From NCBI RefSeq assembly GCF_026151205.1, contig NC_087072.1:10020169-10084168 (forward strand): 64,000 bases of DNA. The letters are read 5' to 3'. A model generated the notes under the pieces. It had not been told where the DNA came from. It worked only from the letters and a program-made list of their open reading frames with translations, and searched no databases. The position numbers and the translations under genes are program-made. Below are positions 32,898 through 43,257 of the stretch, one piece after another. Position 1 is the first letter of the stretch, and each line of letters opens with the position of its first letter. The stretch is from Bolinopsis microptera (lineage: Eukaryota > Ctenophora > Tentaculata > Lobata > Bolinopsidae).

Positions 32898-34074
32898 ACT
32901 CTACATTCGACAATCACGTGACTTCAAAACCCTGACCGTCTACTCTGACCCAAACAACAACACATATCCTATAACCCTAACCGTAACGAAAAATTATACC
33001 AACTTCCTTACATGGTCATGTCATGTGATCAAAACAGTTTTTTCACCAACATCTCGACGGGGAGGCATTTGAAAGAAAAATCAACTTTTCTCACAAATTC
33101 ATTTCTATCACAAAATTTCATTTCTAGATAAACTTTTCTTTTGAACGGGAAAACTCCAAAATTTAAAATATTGAATTTATATTCTGTTATAATAGATTTG
33201 GAATATGCTGCTTAAAACAACTGCAAGAAGGCCTTGAGTGATAAACCGTAAACTACCTCTAAATAAACGTACACTTATTGTATAATCAATAATACTGTAC
33301 ATTACTTAGTCTGTCATTCCACCATATTTTCAATGTTTATGAATATAAAGCCTGGGGTCCCCAAGTAACCGTGGTGTCTGCACATGCTGCTGCTGTGCAG
33401 CATGTGATTTAGTTGTATAAGTTGTAAGATAGTTGTAAGATATTAGTTGCAAATAAATAAAGACCATCGACGAGTCCATCTCGGCCACTCTACATTCGAC
33501 AATCACGTGACTTCAAAACCCTGACCGTCTACTCTGACCCAAACAACAACACATATCCTATAACCCTAACCGTAACGAAAAATTATACCAACTTCCTTAC
33601 ATGGTCATGTCATGTGATCAAAACAGTTTTTTCACCAACATCTCGACGGGGAGGCATTTGAAAGAAAAATCAACTTTTCTCACAAATTCATTTCTATCAC
33701 AAAATTTCATTTCTAGATAAACTTTTCTTTTGAACGGGAAAACTCCAAAATTTAAAATATTGAATTTATATTCTGTTATAATAGATTTGGAATATGCTGC
33801 TTAAAACAACTGCAAGAAGGCCTTGAGTGATAAACCGTAAACTACCTCTAAATAAACGTACACTTATTGTATAATCAATAATACTGTACATTACTTAGTC
33901 TGTCATTCCACCATATTTTCAATGTTTATGAATATAAAGCCTGGGGTCCCCAAGTAACCGTGGTGTCTGCACATGCTGCTGCTGTGCAGCATGTGATTTA
34001 GTTGTATAAGTTGTAAGATAGTTGTAAGATATTAGTTGCAAATAAATAAAGACCATCGACGAGTCCATCTCGGC
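32898..34074. repeat. Tandem 589-bp duplication, apparently identical copies, LTR-like 3' end
   Basis: The segment beginning ACTCTACATTCGAC at 32898 recurs at 33487 (period 589 bp), and the copies looked identical in a line-by-line reading. Each contains an inverted repeat (CACATGCTGC/GCAGCATGTG) and ends with AATAAATAAAGACC and GAGTCCATCTCGGC, which resembles the poly(A)-signal and U5 region of a long terminal repeat. TG/CA ends are not obvious, and the two copies abut with one extra C. Part of the unit (CTGTCATTCC through CCTGGGGTCCCCAAGTAA) also occurs, diverged, in the element at 59.4-59.6 kb. Confidence 0.85.
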
Positions 34075-34357
34075 ATGCGTTTTGGCACTTGGTAGATTAT
34101 AAACGTAAAATCTTATTTACAACTCATCCTGCTTTAGTATTATTATTATTAAATCTAAAATAGCTAATAATTTAATAAATTATTAACAGGCCCCTTAACG
34201 TGGGCAATAATATACGCTTTATAAATTATATAAACAAATTGAAGTCTATTTTTCCAATGTTGTTAAGTGTCTCTTTAGATCTGTTTTGGTCTTTCGTGGG
34301 AGTTCCCACATTTGTTGGTTGAGAATACTCAACATAACATACATGATGCTTGACTGC
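34075..34357. other. LINE 3'-UTR-like segment left of the GTCCG element
   Basis: Read on the minus strand, the bases adjoining the element (CAATAAAGCAGTCAAGC) continue the LINE 3' end that resumes at 39435. The nested element therefore split a LINE tail. The remainder shows no gene. Confidence 0.45.
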
Positions 34358-34445
34358 TTTATTGGGGGGGGGGGTGTCATGTCCGTCTATGTCCGCCTAT
34401 GTCCTGTCCTTTTTGGATTCTATGAGACACGGACGTGTTTTTTGG

Positions 34446-34618
34446 GACATTGGCGGACACGGACGGACATTGGCGGACTCGGACGGACATTGGCGGACTC
34501 GGACGGACATTGGCGGACCCGGACGGACATTGGCGGACTCGGACGGACATTGGCGGACCCGGACGGACATTGGCGGACTTGGATGGACATTGGTGGACAT
34601 TAGCGGACATTGGTGGAC
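34446..34618 (+). repeat. 20-bp minisatellite, ACATTGGCGGACTCGGACGG
   Basis: Eight to nine units of a 20-bp repeat, alternating between CTC and CCC at one position. The same array, reverse-complemented, lies near the right end of the second element copy (48616-48783). Its position next to one terminus is therefore a conserved part of the family. Confidence 0.85.
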
Positions 34619-35067
34619 ATTAGGGGGGGGGGGGGCTCATGTTATTTTTTGTCCGTTTTTGTCCGTTCAATTTTGTCCGTTTTCAGAAATAGGGTACCGA
34701 ACGGACAAAAACGGACAAAAACGGACAAAAATTGTAACTTTTGATTTAAATTTTCTCCACAATTTGTAACAGGCTATTTGCAGAAATGGGTAGCCCGGTT
34801 AATGACCATGGTCCTTTCTCAAACTTTTAATACTCAATTAGGTACTAAGAATAACATAAAAAGGGATGAAAAGGGAATTTTTTTATGAAATATGTCATGT
34901 AACAACTTTTCCATATTATTATTACTGGAGAGTGAAACTCTGTTAAGCCAAAAGATTCTTGAGCACATTTTGAGTCAGACTCAAATACGCTTAAAAACAT
35001 TTTAGTATAACAATAAATTGTGTAAACAATAACACCAACAATAATTATAAATTGAACAAATTATTGA

Positions 35068-37915
35068 GGGATGAAAGTGAGGAAGAGGAGGAGGGGGACT
35101 GAGGAGGGGGGACTGAGGAGGAGGAGGGGGCTGAGGAGGAGAAAGAGGACTGATGAGGAGGAGGAGTCAGGAGGAGGAGGAGAAGAAGAAGGACTCGGGG
35201 GAAAAGGCTCGGGCCTGAGGGGGAGGGGGGAGGGGGGACTGAGGAGGTGGGGGGGATAGGAGGGGGGAGGGAGGTGGGGGCAGGAGGAGGGGAGAGGAGG
35301 GGGAGGATGAGGGGAGGAGGGGACTGAAATAACTAAAAAAAATGAGGAAACCAATCGACTGAATAGGAATAAGGGGAAAAAAAAAAAAAGAGAAAAAGGG
35401 GAAGGGGGAAACAAAAAAAAAGGGGAAGAAAAGTAAAACTGAGGGTTTAAGGAGGGTACTGGAAGGACTAGGAGGGGACAAGAACAGGAGGGAGGGAGGC
35501 GGAGGGCTGAGAGGTGACTGATGAGTAAGATGAGGAGAAGGAGGTGATGAGAAGGATGAGGAGGACTAAGGAGAAGGAGGAGAAGAAGGAGGGACTGGTG
35601 AAGAGGATGATGAGGAGGAGGAGGAAGGACTAATGAGGAGGAGGAGGAGGACTGAGCAGTAGGAGTAGGAGGAGGACTGAGGAGGGGAGGAGATAGAGGA
35701 CTGAGGAGGATCTGAGGATCAGATGTACCCAGGAGGAGGAGGAGGAATGACCCTGGAGGAGGATATAGGGGGAGGAGGAGGACTGAGGAGGAGGGACTGA
35801 GGAGAAGGAGGAGGAGGGACTGAGGAGGAGGACTGAAGAGGGGGGACTTGAGGAAGAGGAGGGGAGGCGGAGGAGGATTGAGGAGGATGACTGATAACTG
35901 GTGAGCAATGACGAGGAGGGGAATGAGGTGATGAGGAGGATGAGGAGGACTAAGGAGGAGGAGGAGAAGAAGACGACTGGTGAAGAGGATTGATGAGGAG
36001 GAGGACTGATGAGGAGGAGGAGGAGGACTGAGGAGGAGGAGGACTGAGGAGTAGTAGTAGGAGAATGACTGAGGAGGGGAGGAGGAAGAGGACTGAGGAG
36101 AATCAGGATGACCCAGGAGGAGGACCCAGGAGGAGGAGGAGGCGGAGGACTGAGGAGGATGACTGAGGAGGAGGAGGACTGAGGAGGAGGAGGAGGAGGA
36201 CTGAGAAGGAGGAGGAGGAGGACTGAGAAGGAGGAGGACTGATGAGAACTGAGGAGTTGGAGTTGGAGGACTAAATAGGAGGAGGAGAGGGATTGGGGGA
36301 GGACTGAGGAGGACTGAGGAGGAGGAGAACTAAGGAGAAATATGAGGAGGATGAGGACTGAGGAGGAGGAGGACTGAGGATGACTGAGGAGGATGGCTGA
36401 GGAGGATGACTGAGAGGGAGGAGGAGGAGTAAAACTAAGGAGGACTGAGGAAAGGAGGATGAGACTGAGGAGGACTGAAGAGGGGACTGAGGAGGAGGAG
36501 GGGAGGCGGAGGAGGACGACTGATGAGGAATGATGAGGAGGGAAGGAGGTGGATGAGGAGGATGAGGAGGACTAGGGGAAGGAGGAGGAGAAGGAGAAGG
36601 AGGACTGGTGAAGAGGATTGATGAGGAGGAGGAGGAATGATGTGGAGGAGGAGGAACTGAGGAGGAGAAGACTGAGGAGTAGGAGTAGGAGGAGTAACTA
36701 AGGAGGGGAGGAGGAAGAAGAGGAGGAAGAAGAGGGGAAGGAGGTGGATGAGGAGGATGAGGAGGACTAAGGAGGAGGAGGAGAAGAAGGACCTGTGAAG
36801 AGGATTGATGAGGAGGAGAACTGATAAGGAGAGAGGAGGACTGAGGAGGGGGAGGACTGAGAAGTAGTATAGGAGGATGACTGAGGAGGGAGGAGGAAGA
36901 GGACTGAGGAGAATCAGGATGACCCAGGAGGAGGACCCAGGAAGAGGAGGAGGCGGAGGACTGAGGAGGATGACTGAGGAGGAGGAGGAGGAGGAGGACT
37001 GAGGAGGAGGAGGACTGAGGAGTAGTAGTAGGAGAATGACTGAGGAGGAGGACTGAAGAGGGGGACTGAGGAGGAGGAGGGGTGGTGGAGGAGGACGACT
37101 GATGAGGAATGATGAGGAGGGGAAGGACTGTGGAGGAGGAGGACTGTGGAGGAGGAGGACTGTGTAGAGGAGGAGGACTGAGGAGTAGGAGTAGGAGGAG
37201 GACTGAGGAGGGGAGGAGGAAGAAGACTGAGGAGGATCAGGATGACCCAGGAGGAGGACCCAGGAGGAGGAGGATCAGGACTGAGGAGGACTAAGGAGAA
37301 GGAGGAGGAGAAGGAGAAAGAGGACTGGTGAATAGGATTGATGAGGAGGAGGAGGACTGTGGAGGAGGAGGACTGTGGAGGAGGAGGACTGTGTAGGAGG
37401 AGGACTGAGGAGTAGGAGTAGGAGGAGGACTGAGGAGGGGAGGAGGAGACGACTGAGGAGATCAGGATGACCCCAGGAGGAGGACCCAGGAGGAGGAGGA
37501 TCAGGACTGAGGAGGACTGAGAAGGAGGAGGACTGAGGAGAACTGAGGAGGAGGAGGAGGATGATCAGGAGGAGGAGGGGGACTGGGGAAAGGACTGAGG
37601 AAGAGGAGCTGAGAAGGATGAGGAGGAGGACTGAGGAGGAGGAGGACTAAGGGGAAGGATGAGGAGGAGGGACTGAGGACTGAAAAAGAAGAAGAGGATG
37701 ATGAAAAGGAGGGGACTGGGAGGAGGACTGGGGAGGATGGAGGAGGGCGGGGAGGAGGACTGGGGAGGGGGACGAGGGAGGGGGAGAAGGAAGACGAGGA
37801 GGAAAGGACAAAAAGGGGAAAAGGAGGGGAGGCCCCAGGAGGGGGCCCCAGAAAGGGGATGGGGGGAGAAAAGGGGAGGGGAGGGGAGAAAGGAGGTGGA
37901 GAGGGAGGAGGAACA
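35068..37915. repeat. 2.85-kb polypurine tract (GGA/GAG/ACTGAGGAGG-based)
   Basis: Nearly every base on the plus strand is A or G, with scattered ACTGAGGAGG-type words giving irregular higher-order repetition. It contains no credible coding sequence; the long Ser/Pro/Leu or Gly/Glu/Arg open frames across it are by-products of composition. Long homopurine-homopyrimidine mirror repeats can adopt triplex (H-DNA) structure and are hard to sequence and assemble, so the stated length may be inaccurate. Confidence 0.9.
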
Positions 37916-39397
37916 TCTAAATGTTCTTCCATTTTGATTTTTTGTCCGTTTTGTCCGTTTTTGTCCGCTCTATTTTTGTCCGTTTTTGAAAATATAGGGT
38001 ACGAAAGGGACAAAAAACATGAGCCCCCCCCCCCCCCCCACTTTACGGACAAACTTTTGAGGACGAAGAACTGAAAGGGTACTAAAGAGACTGAGGGGAT
38101 GGCTGAAAGGGATGGTGAGGGGAGGGGGGAGATGAGAAACTGAGGGGGATGACGGGGGGGGGAAAAATCGGGGAAGACCCAGGGGGGGAGGAAGGAGGGA
38201 CCCTTTAAAGGGGGCCAGGGGAGGGGAGGAACAGAGGAACTGGGGAGGAGGGGGACTCAGAAGGGGGGACTAGGGGGAGACTGAAAAGAAGGACTGGGGG
38301 GAGGTGAGGGGATGGCTGAGGGGGAGACTGAGGGGAGGAAGGAGGGGGAAGAGGAGGAAATGCTCAGGAGGGGGGACCAAAGGAAGAGGGGGAGGACTCG
38401 GGGAGGACCAAAGGGGGGAAAATTTAGGAAATAAAGGGGGTTGGAGAGAAATGGGGAGGAAAGGGAGGGACTGAATAGGGAGGAGAAGGGGGGGGACTGG
38501 GAGAGGACTGGGGGGGAGGAACTGTGAAAGGATGGGAAGGGGGACCCAGGAGGGGAGGACTAAACCCGAGGAGGAAAGGAGGGGACGATGAAAGGGTGAA
38601 GGGGGACCCGGGGAGGGGGAGATGAGGCCCGGGGAAAGGGGGGAGGAAAAAGAGGAGGGGGACCCGGGAGGAGGAGGACCCAGGGGAGGGGGACTGAGAG
38701 ACTGAGGAGGAGAGGAGGACTGAGGAGGATGGTTGGGGAGGATCGGGAGGGAAGGAGGGGAGGAGGAGGACGAGGGGGGACTGAAAGGAGGGGGAGGGGG
38801 AGGAGGACTGATAGGAGGAGGAGGGGGGGAATTTTAGGGGGGCCTGAGGAGGAAAAGAGGGGGGATGGGGAAAGATGAGGAGGAGGATGGGACCTGGGGA
38901 GAAAGGGGAGGCCCAAGGGGACCCAGAGGGGGCCTCGGGAGGAGGGGAGGAGGGGGAGGGGGAACTGTTAAACTGTGAGGGGGCTGAGCGGGGGAAGGGG
39001 GAAAGAGGGGGGAAAGGAGGAGGGGAGGGGAGACTGAAAGCGGGAAGACAGAAGACCCCGGGGAGGGGGGAGGAAAGTGGGGGGAAAGCATCTAAATGTT
39101 ATTTTCCATTTTGTCCGTTTTTGTCCATTTTGTCCCGTTTTTGTCCGCTCTATTTTTTGTCCTTTTGAAAATATAGGGTACCGAACGACAAAAAACATGA
39201 TCCCCCTATAAACAGCATAAATTGAACATTTATTTTAGCAATTTAGGGTGTCCATTAATGTCCGCCTAGTCCGCCTATGTCCGCCTATGTCCGTCTATTT
39301 CCGCCTATGTCCGCCTAGTCCGTCTATGTCCGCCTATGTCTGCCTATGTCCTGTCCTTTTGGATTCTATGAGACAAGCGGACATAGACGGACGTGAC

Positions 39398-39434
<37 letters not shown>

Positions 39435-39711
39435 TTTATTGACCCGGAAAGGCACCAGGGGCAGACATCCCAACACCAGTGCGTTGAGACATAGTGTTGG
39501 TCTGCTTCAGGACGTGTTAGATCCTAGAGAAGCCGCCATCCCCTCTACTGCTTTAGCTCAGCGGCAGCATGAGCCCTGGTTTCCTGCCACATTGGCACCT
39601 CTGAAAGTACAGAAAAGTGGTGGATTTCGGGGTCCAGGATACTCCCTCTTTGTTCTTTATGGTGGTAATATTTCTCTGAGATGTTTGCAGAGTCTTTATT
39701 TCATGATCTTT

Positions 39712-39968
39712 CTAGTCGGATAAATCCTGGAGAGCATCATTTTGTCCCCAAAGAAATTCGACTCTCCTAATGAATGCTTTTTGTGTGCTGCTTTTTGTTA
39801 ACACTCCATCTAGATAGGAATGTGAGTCTGCCCCACCCAGCTCTTCTTTCAGTTGCAGGTAACTGGTGTCTTGCACCTCCAGACACAAAAGGAGCTGGTG
39901 TACGGGAGAATCAATGGAGCTGTTACAGAAACGACAGGCCTCACCACTGCCTTTAGTAAGGCCTCACC
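39712..39968 (-). pseudogene. C-terminal remnant of a non-LTR retrotransposon ORF (CCHC finger)
   Basis: The minus-strand frame reads ACRFCNSSIDSPVHQLLLCL, a C-x2-C-x8-H-x4-C zinc knuckle of the kind found at the C terminus of many LINE polyproteins. It continues as QLKEELGGADSHSYLDGV and FIRRVEFLWGQNDALQDLSD before TAG at 39712. Sequence from there to the CAATAAA at 39435 looks like the LINE 3' UTR. The 5' part, including the reverse transcriptase, is absent, typical of 5'-truncated insertion. The GTCCG element copy 1 inserted into its 3' end. Confidence 0.6.
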
Positions 39969-39976
39969 ACTGCCTT

Positions 39977-39977
39977 T

Positions 39978-40019
<42 letters not shown>
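39977..40019. repeat. (AGTA)n microsatellite, about 10 copies
   Basis: Pure tetranucleotide run beginning inside a 23-bp direct duplication (GCCTCACCACTGCCTTTAG occurs twice just before it). It borders the truncated LINE. Confidence 0.9.
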
Positions 40020-40990
40020 GATTATGACATAACATCATCACAAGTGTCTACAAAATATCATTGCACTTCATTCAAATCATTTAAATAAATATATTTTTCC
40101 ATCAACATTAATGATTTATCAAATTCAATTTTATTAATTAATAAAGTCTAATACATTATTTATAAATAATTCATTAATACTTCCCAGTGGAATAAAGATT
40201 TACAAAACGCTTCTTTGCCACAAAACGATAAAACCAAAGATATTCATTATGTCTCTCCTTATTCCTTAAATAACTGGGTCCTTCAATTTTCCCTAAAACT
40301 TCATTTCTATTCGAAACATTCCAAAAATAAAAATCATGTACACTGTTTTTTAAAATCATTTCTTTCTTAAATCCTTCCAATCTAACTTTAAAGCTTAAAA
40401 CTTTGATTCACGATGTCAATCCTTCGCAGCTCGGTGAGGCACAGTGGTGCATCTCGCCGATCTACCGAAGTGGTTGCGAGAAGCATTATTTGATGCGCGC
40501 GCGACCCAGTAGTGCATCGCGCTACAACTTAAAACTTTGCTTCAAAAGCTTAAAGCTTTGCTTTCGTGTATATCACATAAGTGGATAGAAACGAGCAAAT
40601 TAGGACTAGCTAGGTAAATAAGTTCCATATTGATAAATTTTTTAAAAAATAACAAATAATCAATAATTCAAAAAACAATTGAAATTTAATTTCTAATTAT
40701 TGAGCTGCACTGGCATAGTCAATTCGTTACCTGGCACGTCACTCCCTGTACTAAGTGCTTTTTAGCTGTCCAAGCTTCCTAAACAGTGAAAGAAGTGAAA
40801 AATAAACTTGTCCATTGTTAATGGACTAGCCCAGCACTTGACCATTGTTAATGGTTTGGCCCGGCGCGCGCTACTTTGTACCTCGTAGCACTTGCCGTCG
40901 GGCCACATTTCGAGAAGAAATCAGCGCGCTACCTCGAAGAAATTTAGACGAGTAATATCCATCAAGCCCAGCACGTTGCTCTAACCAGAG
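40020..40990. other. AT-rich spacer with an unassigned open frame
   Basis: A minus-strand frame at 40174-40412 reads FWNVSNRNEVLGKIEGPSYL and ends RFVAKKRFVNLYSTGKY. Its ending resembles a plus-strand frame at about 42695-42860 (VSNRNSYVSYI, then PLVAKRKKVNIKG), so both may be remnants of the same unidentified mobile ORF. A short imperfect duplication around CCATTGTTAATGG occurs at 40812-40866. Nothing else is supported. Confidence 0.3.
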
Positions 40991-41289
40991 TTGTATCACA
41001 ATGCGACCCGCAAGGTCGTTTCACTATGGGGAGCCGCGCACTTCGTGCGCGGCGGGTCATACAACGTATGACAAAACCAGAGCACTCTCGCTTGTAGTAG
41101 CGCGTGACTTGTGAAACAAACGCGCCACGCAGTACGCGTATACACATGGCTATGTGAACCCAGCACGCGCAATTTCGTAGTACTTGCATTTGTATCACGT
41201 TGCGACCCTTACGGTCGTTTCACTTTATTGTCCTGACGATACAGGGGGAGCCGCGCACTCCGTGCGCGGCGGGTCATACAACGTATGAC
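40991..41289. repeat. Duplicated unit with three consecutive hairpins
   Basis: Two copies (40991-41073 and about 41190-41290) share TGTATCAC then three inverted repeats. Hairpin 1 is CGACC/GGTCG (41004-41018; 41203-41217) with loops CGCAA and CTTAC. Hairpin 2 is CCGCGCAC/GTGCGCGG (41034-41052; 41251-41269) with loops TTC and TCC. Hairpin 3 is GTCATAC/GTATGAC (41056-41072; 41273-41289), identical in both. Copy 2 has about 20 extra bases between hairpins 1 and 2. Stems are perfectly kept while two loops differ. The flanking region is GC-rich compared with the neighbourhood. Confidence 0.8.
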
Positions 41290-41344
41290 AAACTTGCATC
41301 GGGCCACATTTCAAGAAGAAAGCGGCGCGCGCTATTTCGCAGAA

Positions 41345-41735
41345 ATGGTTTTACGTGAGGATAAGTTTGAGCTCCTAGTTCACCGGGGGAATTTTAATGA
41401 AAGTCTGTATGAGCTGCCTTTTGTACGTCAAACACAATAATACAAGGTGTCAGGCGGTAATATGCTCTATCCTACAGACCAAGTTAAGAATCTTGGATTT
41501 ATAGTGTGTTTTGATATGTTGTGGTCACATCATGTCAGTTCTATTGGCATCTCGAGCTGGAAAAGTTGCAGCCAGGGTGATCAGTGCGTTCAAGTGCATA
41601 AATAGAATTGTAGGTTTACAACCTACCAGGATGCGCGCCGAGTTGGACTCGTCGACGGTCCAATATATGGAACAGATATTTTACGAGTATCACCCGTTAA
41701 AGAATTTATTGTATAACTTTAGTACCTATTAATTT
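41345..41735 (+). pseudogene. LINE reverse-transcriptase C-terminal fragment, frameshifted
   Basis: The plus-strand translation gives VLREDKFELLVHRGN, YELPFVRQTQ, a stop, then NMLYPTDQVKNLGFIV and DMLWSHHVSSI. After a frameshift near 41550 it continues SRAGKVAARVISAFKCINRI. The order KFELLVH, YELPF, V-x-NLG, and SRAGKVA-x-V-x-SAF is that of the region after the catalytic YxDD in many invertebrate LINE reverse transcriptases. Internal stop and shift show inactivation. Confidence 0.7.
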
Positions 41736-42128
41736 AGAGTTGTTTTTAAGTGAGCATAATGGGTATATTCTTGGACCTAAAGGTTTTAGTATGGCAACTT
41801 TAAAATTGGTTCTTTTAATCATTTATTAAATATCAGTTTAAAAATACATAAATCTGGAATCTGTTCACACTGTGAACCAGTCCTATAAAAATTTTAAAAA
41901 TCCTCTTAAATTAAATATTAAAAACGTCTCAATAATGGAAATAGTCATACAATTAATAAATCTACCAAATTCTTAATATCTACCTAAGAGGAAAATACCT
42001 ACCTAAGTCAATGTCTACCTGTAATGCACTAAATATTAGGTTAAATACATAGGTGGTGGAGTCAGCACACATTTACCAAAATCAAAATTTTTTTTAATAG
42101 GAGGAACCTGTGGGCCGAGAACACTGGA

Positions 42129-42549
42129 TTAAATTAGATGAAGGGGATTGTTTTCAAATGATAACTGCATTATGTCATAATCGCTTGAGGTCCATGCTGT
42201 ATCATTATAAGCATGTTGCAGCTTTAAAAGTGCCTTTTTCAGGCGACTTTTAGCAAGGCTAATCTTGTAGGAGTAGTCAAAAAGCTTAAGTTTAGGTGCA
42301 ATTGTGCTCCAAATTTTTGTGGATCTTGATATAAAGTCATTAGATGGAAGTTGTGAAATGAGAGTGGTTTCCTTTCTAGAAGATGGCTGATAATGCTGTT
42401 GCAGTGATACTGGGCACCTTAATTTTAGTATTTTAAAATCTTCCATAAATGTGTGATATGTATATAAATTTTTGAAAGCCAGGATGTTTTGTTGCTTGAA
42501 AAGTGGTTTACAGTGCTCTAGTTGGAAGAATGTATGGTCAAGTGCCTAG
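42129..42549 (-). pseudogene. 5'-truncated LINE ORF, reverse-transcriptase C-terminal tail
   Basis: The minus-strand frame runs ALDHTFFQLEHCKPLFKQQN and ILAFKNLYTYHTFMEDFKIL, then FISRSTKIWSTIAPKLK and ends at a stop at 42129. The CKPLFKxxNIL and RSTKIWxxI segments are typical of the extreme C terminus of CR1/L2-like LINE polyproteins. A stop codon at 42550 and absence of catalytic motifs show truncation. It may be a different family from the fragment at 41.4 kb, as the orientation is opposite. Confidence 0.65.
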
Positions 42550-43257
42550 TATATCAATAATTATACAACAATTAGTTGTCTCTATAAACCTAGTCGTTTT
42601 GATTTTTAAATAAAATGTCCTTTTCTTGTGAAGTATTTATTAACTAATAACTGAAAAATGTCAAACAGTATATATACAATAAATTAAATCAAGTGTATCA
42701 TGGATATCAGGCAAATAAGCTTGGCCACTACTGGGAACTGTCGTATGACATCTTTGATAGGATAGATGTGTCTGTGTCTAATAGGAATAGTTATGTAAGT
42801 TATATTAAAGAGAATCCATTGGTAGCTAAGAGGAAGAAGGTTAATATCAAAGGTATTTAGTTGAATTTTTTAAAAGTTTGTAATTATATGGTTCCAAACG
42901 TAAAGTGTTCATTTTCTATGAATTTATTTTTAAGATGCCCAGAGAGGCATTATTTATAATGTTATGTTAACGTTATGTTAAGTGATGCAATTGGCAGAGC
43001 ACAATCGTAAATCCTGAGCAATACGCCAATAGATTAACTGACAGGGGATAGTTTGAATTCCTTTGATATTGTTTATAACAAAGGAATTCATTCCATTAAT
43101 TTACTAATTGTTGTTTACAGATTTTTACTTCAACCAAGTCCATTTGTGAAGCACTACTTCCCATTTCCAATCATTGGAGTGCTGGAAAAGCAATATAATT
43201 ATATATCTATATTGATGCAATATTACAAACTAACCGATTTTTATTCTAGCAGATGAA
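42550..43257. other. AT-rich flank upstream of CCDC74
   Basis: Apart from the possible mobile-ORF remnant at 42695-42860, no exon is recognisable. A splice acceptor (TTTTTATTCTAGCAG) ends just before the CCDC74 start, so an upstream noncoding exon is likely somewhere here. Confidence 0.4.

Larger units (their letters stand above)
34364..39434 (+). mobile_element. GTCCG-type TIR element, copy 1 (5.07 kb, polypurine interior)
   Basis: The left end is a run of 11 G followed by TGTCATGTCCGTCTATGTCC; the right end is CGGACATAGACGGACGTGAC followed by ACACCCC within a 36-C run. The ends are inverted copies of each other, and the subterminal module with TTGGATTCTATGAGACA occurs at both. TTTATT flanks the element on both sides (34358-34363 and 39435-39440), a probable 6-bp target duplication. 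Inside, in order: a 20-bp minisatellite, a GTCCGTTTTT/AAAAACGGAC inverted module, about 300 bp of AT-rich DNA, 2.85 kb of GGA/GAG-rich purine sequence, the GTCCG module again (37920-38050), a second purine block to about 39088, and a third GTCCG module. I find no transposase. A 6-bp duplication is seen in a few DNA-transposon groups, but no superfamily can be assigned. Confidence 0.75.

Noticed and set aside
34286-34769. Frames reading [12 protein letters not shown] repeats
   Set aside because: Translation of the 20-bp minisatellite in an element terminus; the same array occurs noncoding in the other copy.
35061-39198. Several 60-180 codon Ser/Pro/Leu- or Gly/Glu/Arg-rich frames
   Set aside because: Products of homopurine/homopyrimidine composition, with no stop-rich codons available; no domain and no splice logic.
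40995-41290. Hammerhead ribozyme suggested by CTGACGA (plus) and GAAAC next to a GTC-containing hairpin (minus)
   Set aside because: The two core boxes are on opposite strands and the remaining core (a second box, stem II, cleavage triplet position) does not fit on either strand.
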